From assembly GCA_948688495.1 (NCBI GenBank), contig CAPQSW010000006.1:101480-108267 (forward strand): a stretch of DNA of 6,788 bases, in the 5' to 3' direction. This stretch comes from an uncultured Lachnospiraceae bacterium (GTDB lineage: Bacteria > Bacillota > Clostridia > Lachnospirales > Lachnospiraceae). Numbering within the stretch: position 1 is the stretch's first letter; every line of letters starts with the position of its first letter. Positions 1 through 5,620 of the stretch are shown here, in pieces. The position numbers were made by a program, and so were the translations under genes. The notes under the pieces are model-generated. The model did not search any database, was not told the DNA's origin, and saw nothing but the letters and a program-made list of their open reading frames with translations.

Positions 1-928
1 CCATGATTCCCTTCCTCAAATGCCAGAACAGACGTAAATCATATTCCTTCAGATATTTCCAAAGCTCCCTCTTTTTCTCAAGATTCTCCGGCGTGCCGGA
101 ACGAATCAACATAATGGTTGACACCACTGTTATGATTTCCAGATAATTAAACATATATTTACGAAGCTTGCGGTTCGGTAATTTCCACAAATCCACAGAT
201 TCTACCATAAGCTTATTCACCCTTATCTGCTGGTCAATCCGGCCAATCATTACCTTCTCATTCACTGACTGGTCTTCCCTGCCAATATAATAACGGTAAA
301 AATCCACGTTAAGATAATACATATTTTTGACATAGGGCAGCGGCACGTACACGAATATATTATCTACATAGAACGTATGCTTCGGCAGTTCCAATCCACA
401 TTCCCGCAAAAGCTGTGTGCGGTAGATCACAGAATGCATCAAAATATACTGCCCTTTGCGGAAATGCCTTGCCTCGTCCCATCCAAACATCTGATTCTCA
501 GGCAGGGTTCCTGTATATCTCATGACCTTTTTGTGTTTCGCGCCCTCCTTCTCATACACAAAATTGCTGATTAACATATCTAATACGCGACTGCCGCCAG
601 ACAACTCCCGGAGTGTGGAAAGAATCTTGCCATACGCCTCCTCGTCTACCCAGTCATCACTGTCTACTACTTTAAAATACAGACCGGATGCGTTACGGAT
701 TCCAGCATTTACCGCTTCTCCATGTCCGCCATTTTCCTGATGGATCGCTTTTACAATGCCAGGATACTCTCTCTCATAGCGGTCCGCTATCTCTGCCGTC
801 CTGTCTTTGGAACCATCATCTACTATTAGTATTTCTACATCTTCACCGCCCACCAGCAGTGATTCAATGCAATGCTCCATGTAATCCTCCGAATTATAAC
901 TGGGGATTGCTATTGATAATAATTTCAT
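1..928 (-). CDS. Family 2 glycosyltransferase, C-terminus cut by window edge
   Basis: The reading frame is open from the ATG at 928 to the left edge of the window: 309 residues without a stop, so the 3' end is missing. The N-terminal part is a GT-A fold of glycosyltransferase family 2: start MKLLSIAIPSYN, nucleotide-binding VDDGS at residues 36-40, ENGGHGEAVNAG at about 65-76, and the metal/donor-binding DSDDW at 89-93, where D89-x-D91 is the DxD motif. Such enzymes move a sugar from a nucleotide-sugar to a glycan or lipid acceptor at the cytoplasmic face. No transmembrane helix is visible in the part present, so it is probably soluble or peripheral. Family members of this type are usually about 320-340 residues, so little is missing. 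GGAGG at 934-938 lies 5 bases before the ATG and supports this start. It has its own promoter and is separated from mutY by 277 bases. Acceptor and donor sugars cannot be told from the sequence; a role in surface polysaccharide synthesis is an inference. Confidence 0.9.
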   Translation of the reverse strand, partial: MKLLSIAIPSYNSEDYMEHCIESLLVGGEDVEILIVDDGSKDRTAEIADRYEREYPGIVKAIHQENGGHGEAVNAGIRNASGLYFKVVDSDDWVDEEAYGKILSTLRELSGGSRVLDMLISNFVYEKEGAKHKKVMRYTGTLPENQMFGWDEARHFRKGQYILMHSVIYRTQLLRECGLELPKHTFYVDNIFVYVPLPYVKNMYYLNVDFYRYYIGREDQSVNEKVMIGRIDQQIRVNKLMVESVDLWKLPNRKLRKYMFNYLEIITVVSTIMLIRSGTPENLEKKRELWKYLKEYDLRLFWHLRKGIM

Positions 929-973
929 ATTTTCCTCCAATCCGTATCTTGAACTGTCCTTTATCTCCTATCT

Positions 974-1001
974 ATTATACACATTTCGGAAAAATTCGCA
1001 A
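974..1001 (-). promoter_or_regulatory. Sigma-A-type promoter of the glycosyltransferase
   Basis: On the minus strand a perfect -10 box TATAAT (974-979) is preceded by a 16-bp spacer and a -35 box TTGCGA (996-1001, 4 of 6 matches to TTGACA). Predicted transcription start is near 967, giving a leader of about 40 bases with GGAGG at 934-938. The rest of the gap up to mutY (about 1002-1166) is AT-rich and shows no gene, only a short CCATA/TATGG hairpin at 1087-1099. Confidence 0.65.
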
Positions 1002-1166
1002 ATTGTATTCTTATCCAGTTCTGAATAGTTATCCATATTTGTTCACATTTTCTTTACACAATTCTCATATTATGCACATATTAAAGCCATATTTTATGGA
1101 TATACTAATTCATGTAATAACTTATCAGGTATCCTCACTTTTTTTATATAAATCTTTTTCATATGA

Positions 1167-1191
1167 AGGCCAGTGTAATATGCACTGGCCT
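1167..1191 (-). terminator. Stem-loop after mutY, probable terminator
   Basis: AGGCCAGTG (1167-1175) and CACTGGCCT (1183-1191) form a perfect 9-bp stem with a 7-base loop, beginning 14 bases after the mutY stop codon. In the mutY direction the U-tract is poor (TTCATATG follows). In the opposite direction a run of five T follows after CTCC. The position argues for ending the mutY transcript, but the weak U-tract makes it suboptimal; it may instead serve mainly as a 3' end stabiliser or be bidirectional. Confidence 0.55.
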
Positions 1192-1205
1192 CTCCTTTTT
1201 GCTTC

Positions 1206-2288
1206 TTACGAAAACTTTTCATTTCCAAGACGGATATTCATATATTTTGTAAACGCTCCAAACGCGGCTGGAATCGGATAATGTTCCTCTGAATCCGCAA
1301 CCTCTACAAAGAGCATGCTGCTGTTATTTTCTGCAAGTTCATCCACACGTACTACATAACCTGTCATATGCCATTCTACATGAGAAAAAATATGTTTGGC
1401 ATCTGCAAGTTTTTGAATCCGCAAAGGCTTTAACTTTTGTTCTTTCACCCACTGCAATGCCTCCTCCTCAGACAGATGGCCGGATGTATTGGGAAACTCA
1501 TACAACCCTGCAAGCAATCCTTTTTCCGGACGCCTGCGCAGCACGATCCTTTCCCCGTCCCGGATAATAAATACAGTCTTATCCTCTATTTTTCTGGGTT
1601 TTGCTTTACTCTTAACGGGGATTCTCTGCCAACAGCCCAAACGTTTAACCTCGCAAAAATCCTTCCACGGACACTTTTCACATCCTGGCTCACCATTCGG
1701 CACACAGACAGTAGCCCCCAGCTCCATCAATGCCTGGTTAAAAGCACTAGCAGCATCCCTAGGCATAATTTCCTGCAGGGCCTTCTCCACCCGGGTACGC
1801 ACAGACTGCTTCATAATATTAGAATCATCGTTTGCTGCCCTCATTATTACCCGCAGGACATTTCCGTCTACCGCCGGCACCGGAATCCCATAAGCAATAG
1901 ACGCTATCGCGCCCGCCGTATAATGTCCGATTCCTTTTAATTTCAGAAGTTCCTCATAATCCGCTGGAAGACTGCCCTGATACTTCTCCATAACTGTCCT
2001 TGCAGCATCCTGCATATTTCGCACACGGTTATAATAACCAAGACCCTCCCATAACTTTAACAGGCGTTCCTCGTCACATTCCGCTAAATCCCTTATGGCA
2101 GGAAGGACCGTAGTAAAACGCTGGAAATATGGCTTTACCGCCTCCACACGCGTCTGTTGCAACATGATCTCCGATACCCACACCCGGTAAGGCGTCGCAT
2201 CCTCCCTCCATGGCAGAACTCTGGCATTCTTACGAAACCAGGATAACAAAGGTTCTACAATTATTTCTAAAGGGTATTCTTCTAACAC
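1206..2288 (-). CDS. mutY: Adenine DNA glycosylase MutY
   Basis: MutY removes adenine mispaired with 8-oxoguanine in base excision repair. From the GTG at 2288 the protein has 360 residues, the usual length. The HhH-GPD domain carries VWVSEIMLQQTRV with catalytic Glu40, the helix-hairpin-helix LKGIGHYTAGAIAS (about 117-130) and VDGNVLR with catalytic Asp141. Cys195, 203, 206 and 212 form the 4Fe-4S site; the first spacing is x7 rather than the x6 of E. coli, and no cysteine is missing. The C-terminal Nudix-like domain has GLLAGLYEFPN and the FSH loop (301-303) that recognises 8-oxoguanine in characterised MutY. The frame is open to an ATG at 2381, but that would overlap the upstream regulator by 56 bases and add 31 residues unlike MutY. 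GTG at 2288 has GAGG (2295-2298) at 6 bases and begins just before the conserved LLSWFRKNARVLPWR. It lies 37 bases after the LuxR-type gene, presumably in one transcript. Confidence 0.96.
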   Translation of the reverse strand: MLEEYPLEIIVEPLLSWFRKNARVLPWREDATPYRVWVSEIMLQQTRVEAVKPYFQRFTTVLPAIRDLAECDEERLLKLWEGLGYYNRVRNMQDAARTVMEKYQGSLPADYEELLKLKGIGHYTAGAIASIAYGIPVPAVDGNVLRVIMRAANDDSNIMKQSVRTRVEKALQEIMPRDAASAFNQALMELGATVCVPNGEPGCEKCPWKDFCEVKRLGCWQRIPVKSKAKPRKIEDKTVFIIRDGERIVLRRRPEKGLLAGLYEFPNTSGHLSEEEALQWVKEQKLKPLRIQKLADAKHIFSHVEWHMTGYVVRVDELAENNSSMLFVEVADSEEHYPIPAAFGAFTKYMNIRLGNEKFS

Positions 2289-2305
2289 GATAAACCTCGA
2301 TTCTA

Positions 2306-2327
2306 AGCCTGCTGGCAGCCTCAGGCT
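2306..2327 (-). promoter_or_regulatory. GC-rich stem-loop between regulator gene and mutY
   Basis: In the short gap, AGCCTG and CAGGCT form a 6-bp stem with a 10-base loop. It overlaps the stop codon of the LuxR-type gene (2326-2328) and ends 8 bases before the mutY Shine-Dalgarno (2295-2298). No U-tract follows, so it is not a normal terminator. It could act as an mRNA processing or translation-tuning element that sets mutY output relative to the regulator; this is inference from position only. Confidence 0.3.
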
Positions 2328-3033
2328 ACTTTTCTTCTGAAAAAAGCATACATTTTTCCTTAATTTCCTGCCGCTGTCCAATCTCGAGCTTTGAAAAAAT
2401 GTTTGACATATGCTTTTTTACTGTAGTTTCTGAAATAAACAATTGTTCTGCAATCTCTGCATTACTCTCATTTTGGATAGCAAGAAGCGCAACCTCTATC
2501 TCGCGCTTTGTAAGACCCAAATTCTGCAGACACTGCCCGTAATCCACAGTCGTCTTTAAAAATTCTACGCCTGTTTCACTCTCTATCCCGCTTTTGTTCT
2601 GTTTTCCGTAACTGCCTGCGTCCTTTTGGGCTTTTCCAGAATCCTGTAAAACAATCCAGATACAAAAGCCATATAAAATTGGACGACATGACAGGGCAAC
2701 TGTCTGCATACCGCTAATGCCCCTTTCGGCAGTATTCATATTCAAAAATAAGAGCACAAACGTCTGCAAAATTCCTGCCCAGACTGCATTTTGCCCAATT
2801 CTTACCCGCTCTTTCTGGAAAAAATGCTTTACTCTGGAAGGCAGTTCTTCCCTTTCTGTTTCTGGCAATTTCTGTTTCTTACCATCCTTCTCATGTAAGG
2901 ATGGTAGTAATAAAAGAGCCGTTCCAAATACTACCAGAAAAAACTGTCTGAAGTTAATCAAAAGCCGCAAATCGAATTTAAGGAATACTGCCATCAATAC
3001 AAGATACAACAAAATTCCTATGCTTTTTTTCAT
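2326..3033 (-). CDS. Membrane-anchored LuxR-type regulator with a MotA-like membrane part
   Basis: A 235-residue protein with two parts. The N-terminal half has four hydrophobic segments (about 4-18, 26-44, 83-99, 110-130), with a strongly charged segment (about 46-80) between the second and third. The C-terminal part (174-224) is a clear LuxR/GerE helix-turn-helix: LTKREIEVALLAIQNES, NAEIAEQLFISETTVKKH and NIFSKLEIGQR. There is no receiver domain or known ligand domain, so this is a one-component regulator bound to the membrane, with the DNA-binding domain in the cytoplasm after helix 4. By eye the membrane part resembles the neighbouring MotA-like protein: WAG at 85-87 and PILYGF at 118-123 match FAG at 91-93 and PLLYAF at 125-130, with one gap between. 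Its ATG overlaps the preceding stop (ATGA, 3030-3033), implying translational coupling; GGAGA at 3041-3045 may assist. The DNA-binding call is secure. The membrane homology is my inference, and the signal and targets are unknown. Confidence 0.9.
   Translation of the reverse strand: MKKSIGILLYLVLMAVFLKFDLRLLINFRQFFLVVFGTALLLLPSLHEKDGKKQKLPETEREELPSRVKHFFQKERVRIGQNAVWAGILQTFVLLFLNMNTAERGISGMQTVALSCRPILYGFCIWIVLQDSGKAQKDAGSYGKQNKSGIESETGVEFLKTTVDYGQCLQNLGLTKREIEVALLAIQNESNAEIAEQLFISETTVKKHMSNIFSKLEIGQRQEIKEKCMLFSEEK
2880..2906. repeat. Perfect 10-bp inverted repeat inside the LuxR-type gene
   Basis: TACCATCCTT (2880-2889) and AAGGATGGTA (2897-2906) are perfect complements around a 7-base loop. 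The element lies in the coding sequence for the charged segment between membrane helices 2 and 3 (residues LPSLHEKDGK). No U-tract follows on either strand. It could be mRNA structure or a protein-binding site, or be chance; 10 uninterrupted pairs inside a gene is uncommon. Confidence 0.6.
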
Positions 3034-3497
3034 TCTTCGCTCTCCATAAACTCCAATATTTTCTGCTCCAGACCTGCCTCAAAGGGAATTAGTATAATCG
3101 CAAAGACAAAAGCATATAACAATGGACAAATTGCTACGCCCAGACTTGCTGACAATACTTTCATCTCACCATTGTAAATGGACAACACTTGGATACATCC
3201 GACCAATGCACCCACCACGCCTGCAAATATGGAACTTCTGATTAAATACGTCATTGCCAGCCTTGCACGTTTTAGCTCGCGAAGGCTCTCTGCTTTCCTC
3301 CGTCCAAGTGTCAGCTTAAACGCATGGTTTAAATCTTTCAGCATACCCATGGACGCCATAACAGGAATTACGACAACGATAATGAGCAGCAAGGACATTG
3401 TGTCTATGCATGCCGTCAGGGATGCAGCCCCCGTCTGCGTTACCCCCCCACCTATAACAACTAATAAAATCACTCCTAAAATTGCCAGTAAATACAT
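3030..3497 (-). CDS. Compact MotA/TolQ/ExbB-like membrane protein
   Basis: A 155-residue protein with four hydrophobic helices at about 2-19, 33-52, 88-107 and 117-137, a short external loop after helix 1, and a basic cytoplasmic segment (53-86: RRKAESLRELKRARL). This is the 2+2 arrangement of MotA but with a much shorter loop (MotA is near 250-295 residues). Recognisable family features are ID-x-x-SLLLIIVVV (31-43) followed by LKDLNHAFKLTL (53-64), then FAGVVGALVGCIQVLS (91-106) and LGVAICPLLYAFVFAIILIP (119-138), matching the MotA regions around TM3 and TM4. The TM3 proline essential in E. coli MotA appears replaced by Ser (RSS, 87-89), and a proline sits in helix 4 (P125) instead, so ordinary proton-driven motor function is doubtful. 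No MotB-like partner is in the window. AGGAGG lies 7 bases before the ATG, and the gene has its own promoter. Its stop overlaps the start of the LuxR-type gene, so the two probably act together. Stator subunit of a true flagellar motor is the less likely alternative. Confidence 0.75.
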   Translation of the reverse strand: MYLLAILGVILLVVIGGGVTQTGAASLTACIDTMSLLLIIVVVIPVMASMGMLKDLNHAFKLTLGRRKAESLRELKRARLAMTYLIRSSIFAGVVGALVGCIQVLSIYNGEMKVLSASLGVAICPLLYAFVFAIILIPFEAGLEQKILEFMESEE

Positions 3498-3527
3498 ATC
3501 GCTACCTCCTTTTTTAAGTTTATACTT

Positions 3528-3556
3528 TTTATATCAAAACTACCGTTGGATGTCTA
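3528..3556 (-). promoter_or_regulatory. Promoter of the MotA-like/LuxR/mutY operon
   Basis: On the minus strand an extended -10 (TGA then TATAAA, hexamer at 3528-3533) lies 17 bp after TAGACA (3551-3556), a 5 of 6 match to the -35 consensus. Predicted start is near 3521, giving a leader of about 24 bases with AGGAGG just before the ATG at 3497. It shows the operon need not depend on the upstream chemoreceptor gene. I see no terminator between that gene's stop (3666) and this promoter, so readthrough is possible. Confidence 0.65.
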
Positions 3557-3569
3557 TACTTCCCAAGTA
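3557..3569. promoter_or_regulatory. Inverted repeat abutting the -35 box, candidate activator site
   Basis: TACTT, CCC, AAGTA is a perfect 5-bp inverted repeat with a 3-bp centre, directly upstream of the -35 hexamer. Its centre (3563) is about 42 bases before the predicted start. LuxR-family activators commonly bind dyads near -42. The LuxR-type product of this operon is the obvious candidate, but the repeat is short and could be chance. Confidence 0.4.
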
Positions 3570-3665
3570 GTATTTTAGGTAGCAGCAACAGTATTGTCCT
3601 GCATTTTCTTCTAATTCTATGCCTCTTATCTTATATCTCTGTGGTATGCTTCTCCATTCACCCCT

Positions 3666-5231
3666 CTATTCATCCCGTTTCAATAGTTTAGTCATTCTAT
3701 CTACCATTTCATTAACAATATTTGCCTGCTTTGCCACCTCTGTTGTGTCTCCGGCATTACTTTCTGCCATCGCGTTGATAGAATTGAACAGCTCATTTTC
3801 GCTTCTGATGCTTTCTGCAATATCCTGATTGATAGACACTGTCTCTTTGATTACTTCCGCCTGTTTGCCTTGAGCCTCCAACATGGTTTCGACTGCATTT
3901 ACAGATACATTCAAGAGTTTTGTCATATCCTGCATGCACTGGAACACATTTGCAAAATATTCATTTTGTGTACCCAGCTTAACAGCGTTTTCCTCTACTT
4001 GCAGCGTAATCTCGCTGACATTCTGTTGAACCCGCTCAATCACTGACTGAACCACCTTTAAGGATTCCTGTGTACTATTTGCAAGATTTCCTACCTCTGT
4101 TGCGACAACTGCAAATCCACGTCCGGCTTCTCCGGCTCTTGCAGCTTCAATAGACGCATTCAGCGCCAATAAATTAGTAGATGACGATATATCACTTATA
4201 AGGCTTAACGTAACTCCAATTTCCTGTACCGCATCGGAAAGTTTTTGTGTTATCTCCGTTGTCGCTCCCATAGACTCTGAAACCTCACCATTGATCGTAT
4301 GTAAATCATTCAAGAGCTTTTCATTCTCCCTTGCTTTATCAAGCAAATCTCTGGATGCCATCTCAACTTTATCCACATTATCAGCAACAACACTTTCCCA
4401 CTGGCTCAATTCATCAAGATTTCCCATACTTTCATCTGTCTTAGCACTAAGCATATTACTTTTGTCCACTAACTGCTCGCTGGTTGATGCTAATTTCTCG
4501 GCGGAGGTATTTTCATTCTCGGAAATCTGTGATAGTGATAGGCCTGCTGCATGCAGGCTTTCCGATAATTCCTGAACTGCGAAAAGAATACTTTTTACAT
4601 GTTCTGTATTTTTCTCCAGCTCATTCTTTTTCGCATCTACCAAAAAACGGTTAATCAGATATGTTAATAATACTATCGTTGCCAAGGACAAAACAACACA
4701 TACTCCTCTGTCCAGCAAATTAACCTCAAAAGTCTCATTTCTTGCCGGCAGATGGACTGACCCATTTAAAATCCAAGAAACAATGATTGAGGCAATGATT
4801 TCAAACGAGGCAACTGCCACCATCCTGTAATCCAAAAAAAAAGCCATCAATATTACAAAAAAGAACGCAAATCCCCAAAAATCTGTCGCCGGTATCATAT
4901 AAATAATAAAATTAAACTGTATGAACATAAGTCCCAGAAGAAATATCTTTCCAGCTTTTAATTTGTTTTTCAGTACATATCCATCTTTTATGCCTGTCCT
5001 TATAAAGAAAATGCCTATCACCAGGTAAAGCAGACATGTCATATCAAAAATAATCAAAACCCCCCAACTCACTGTGGGAAGCCAACCCATAAACTTTGAA
5101 AAAGTATAAACAAGCCCAGCACATTCACTGGCCCCGGGCACAATCAAAAGCACGAGAACATAAACTTTATTTATGTACTCATCCAACGCTGATAAATATT
5201 TCTTCTCAAGTGTTTTTCCTGACGTCTTCAT
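3666..5231 (-). CDS. Methyl-accepting chemotaxis-type protein with polytopic membrane anchor
   Basis: A 521-residue transducer. Six hydrophobic helices lie at about 23-44, 54-77, 95-115, 119-134, 137-155 and 175-197, with only short loops, so there is no Cache or four-helix sensor domain. A long coiled coil follows directly; I see no HAMP domain. The conserved MCP tip is unmistakable: LLALNASIEAAR (354-365) then AGEAGRGFAVVATEVGNLA (366-384), which contacts CheA and CheW. The usual EVR is EVG here. The arm after the tip is about 150 residues, compatible with a long Firmicutes-type (44-heptad) signalling domain; this is an estimate. No CheR/CheB docking pentapeptide ends the protein (KLLKRDE). 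The start at 5231 has AGAGGTG at 7 bases; an open frame to 5342 would run through the promoter and gives unlikely residues. The membrane bundle itself is presumably the sensor, perhaps for a membrane, energy or lipophilic signal (inference). It precedes the MotA-like operon on the same strand. Confidence 0.93.
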   Translation of the reverse strand: MKTSGKTLEKKYLSALDEYINKVYVLVLLIVPGASECAGLVYTFSKFMGWLPTVSWGVLIIFDMTCLLYLVIGIFFIRTGIKDGYVLKNKLKAGKIFLLGLMFIQFNFIIYMIPATDFWGFAFFFVILMAFFLDYRMVAVASFEIIASIIVSWILNGSVHLPARNETFEVNLLDRGVCVVLSLATIVLLTYLINRFLVDAKKNELEKNTEHVKSILFAVQELSESLHAAGLSLSQISENENTSAEKLASTSEQLVDKSNMLSAKTDESMGNLDELSQWESVVADNVDKVEMASRDLLDKARENEKLLNDLHTINGEVSESMGATTEITQKLSDAVQEIGVTLSLISDISSSTNLLALNASIEAARAGEAGRGFAVVATEVGNLANSTQESLKVVQSVIERVQQNVSEITLQVEENAVKLGTQNEYFANVFQCMQDMTKLLNVSVNAVETMLEAQGKQAEVIKETVSINQDIAESIRSENELFNSINAMAESNAGDTTEVAKQANIVNEMVDRMTKLLKRDE

Positions 5232-5273
5232 ATAACAGCACCTCTTTTCGTCATATAAACTTTGAACGGCAAT

Positions 5274-5302
5274 ATTATAACACAAACATCCGCATGATTC
5301 TA
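5274..5302 (-). promoter_or_regulatory. Extended -10 promoter of the methyl-accepting protein gene
   Basis: On the minus strand TGT precedes TATAAT (hexamer at 5274-5279), an extended -10 element. At 17 bp upstream lies only TAGAAT (5297-5302, 3 of 6 matches), as is usual for promoters relying on the extended -10. Predicted start is near 5267 with a leader of about 35 bases. No sigma-D/FliA-type motility promoter was recognised. Confidence 0.6.
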
Positions 5303-5328
5303 CATAATAATGTGGGATTGTTACAGTG

Positions 5329-5353
5329 AAAAGAGAATTCAAATTCTCCTTTT
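5329..5353. repeat. Near-perfect palindrome upstream of the chemoreceptor promoter
   Basis: AAAAGAGAATT (5329-5339) and AATTCTCCTTTT (5342-5353) are complementary except for one extra base. The core GAGAATT/AATTCTC is perfect, with a 2-bp centre. The centre is too tight for a natural RNA hairpin without opening a pair, so a DNA-binding dyad is likelier. It lies about 75 bases upstream of the predicted chemoreceptor start. A plus-strand terminator (T-run at the end) is possible, but no plus-strand gene precedes it. Confidence 0.45.
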
Positions 5354-5414
5354 GCGCAAGTCTAAATTTTTCGACAGGTTAAGCCCATGACCACTTGTCA
5401 GACAAAGATAATAC

Positions 5415-5439
5415 CTTCCACTGCCTTTATTTGTGGAAG
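5415..5439. repeat. 7-bp inverted repeat in the divergent intergenic region
   Basis: CTTCCAC (5415-5421) and GTGGAAG (5433-5439) are perfect complements around 11 bases, followed on the plus strand by a T-rich stretch. It sits about 40 bases upstream of the recombinase -35 box. It may be a regulatory site or a weak terminator for stray transcripts entering from the left. The remainder of the 389-base divergent gap (5232-5620) is AT-rich and holds the two promoters, other repeats and the leader listed separately; I see no credible gene there. Confidence 0.35.
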
Positions 5440-5477
5440 CCTATCATTAAATATTTTATTGTTTTATTTTCTACAAT

Positions 5478-5508
5478 TTCACACTTATTTAAAAATTTTT
5501 GCTATAAT
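5478..5508 (+). promoter_or_regulatory. Extended -10 promoter of the recombinase gene
   Basis: TGC followed by a perfect TATAAT (5503-5508) forms an extended -10. TTCACA (5478-5483) matches the -35 consensus in 5 of 6 bases but is 19 bp away, longer than optimal. Predicted start is near 5515, giving a long leader of about 105 bases. The -10 hexamer is part of the inverted repeat listed next, so a protein bound there would block RNA polymerase. Confidence 0.6.
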
Positions 5509-5538
5509 ACACAAATATGTATTATACTTTGTAATACA
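5503..5538. promoter_or_regulatory. Inverted repeat plus third half-site over the recombinase promoter
   Basis: TATAATACA (5503-5511) and TGTATTATA (5518-5526) are a perfect 9-bp inverted repeat with a 6-bp spacer. A third copy of its core, TAATACA, recurs at 5532-5538. The three cores (TAATACA at 5505, TGTATTA at 5518, TAATACA at 5532) are spaced 13-14 bases apart in alternating orientation. The first arm is the -10 box itself. The geometry fits an operator bound by a dimer plus an extra subunit. It also fits a tyrosine-recombinase core site, which typically has 11-bp arms around 6-8 bp. Nothing in the window decides between them. Confidence 0.5.
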
Positions 5539-5573
5539 GCCATACGCAGTAACGGGGATGCCAAAGGGGTATG
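5539..5573 (+). other. G-rich, potentially folded leader of the recombinase mRNA
   Basis: Within an otherwise very AT-rich leader lies a G-rich stretch bounded by CATAC (5541-5545) and GTATG (5569-5573). GCA (5546-5548) and TGC (5559-5561) could extend the stem to 8 pairs, with a 10-base loop and a 7-base bulge. It matches no riboswitch class I can recall. A 7-codon frame (MPKGYDI, 5558-5581) lies in it without a properly spaced ribosome binding site. Confidence 0.3.
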
Positions 5574-5620
5574 ATATTTGACAGCATAATTATTTTTATT
5601 TTACACAAAGGAGAAATATC

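Noticed and set aside
688..1281. 197-residue plus-strand frame
   Set aside because: It lies antisense to the glycosyltransferase start, its promoter and the mutY end; composition is typical of a shadow frame.
2289..2381. Longer MutY with an ATG at 2381
   Set aside because: The added 31 residues do not look like MutY, the start would lie inside the regulator gene, and the GTG at 2288 has a well-spaced GAGG.
3010..3021. AAAATTCCTATG resembling the arm at 6555-6566 (candidate repeat pair)
   Set aside because: An 11 of 12 match inside conserved coding sequence, same orientation and no dyad; probably chance.
4542..4558. GCCTGC/GCAGGC hairpin in the chemoreceptor gene
   Set aside because: Only 6 bp in coding sequence with no positional logic; likely chance.
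5232..5342. Longer chemoreceptor with an ATG at 5342
   Set aside because: The extension is Cys- and Tyr-rich, crosses the predicted promoter and leader, and the ATG at 5231 has a good ribosome binding site.
5387..5581. 64-residue plus-strand frame in the divergent gap
   Set aside because: It overlaps the recombinase promoter and repeat, has a poor ribosome binding site and AT-driven composition; not credible as a gene.
5536..5590. Possible c-di-GMP or other riboswitch before the recombinase
   Set aside because: The GGGATGCCAAAGG stretch only loosely recalls the GEMM core; the GCAAACC segment and tetraloop-receptor parts are absent.
5578..5605. TTGACA as a second recombinase promoter
   Set aside because: The only -10-like hexamer at proper spacing (TTTACA) would start transcription inside the ribosome binding site.
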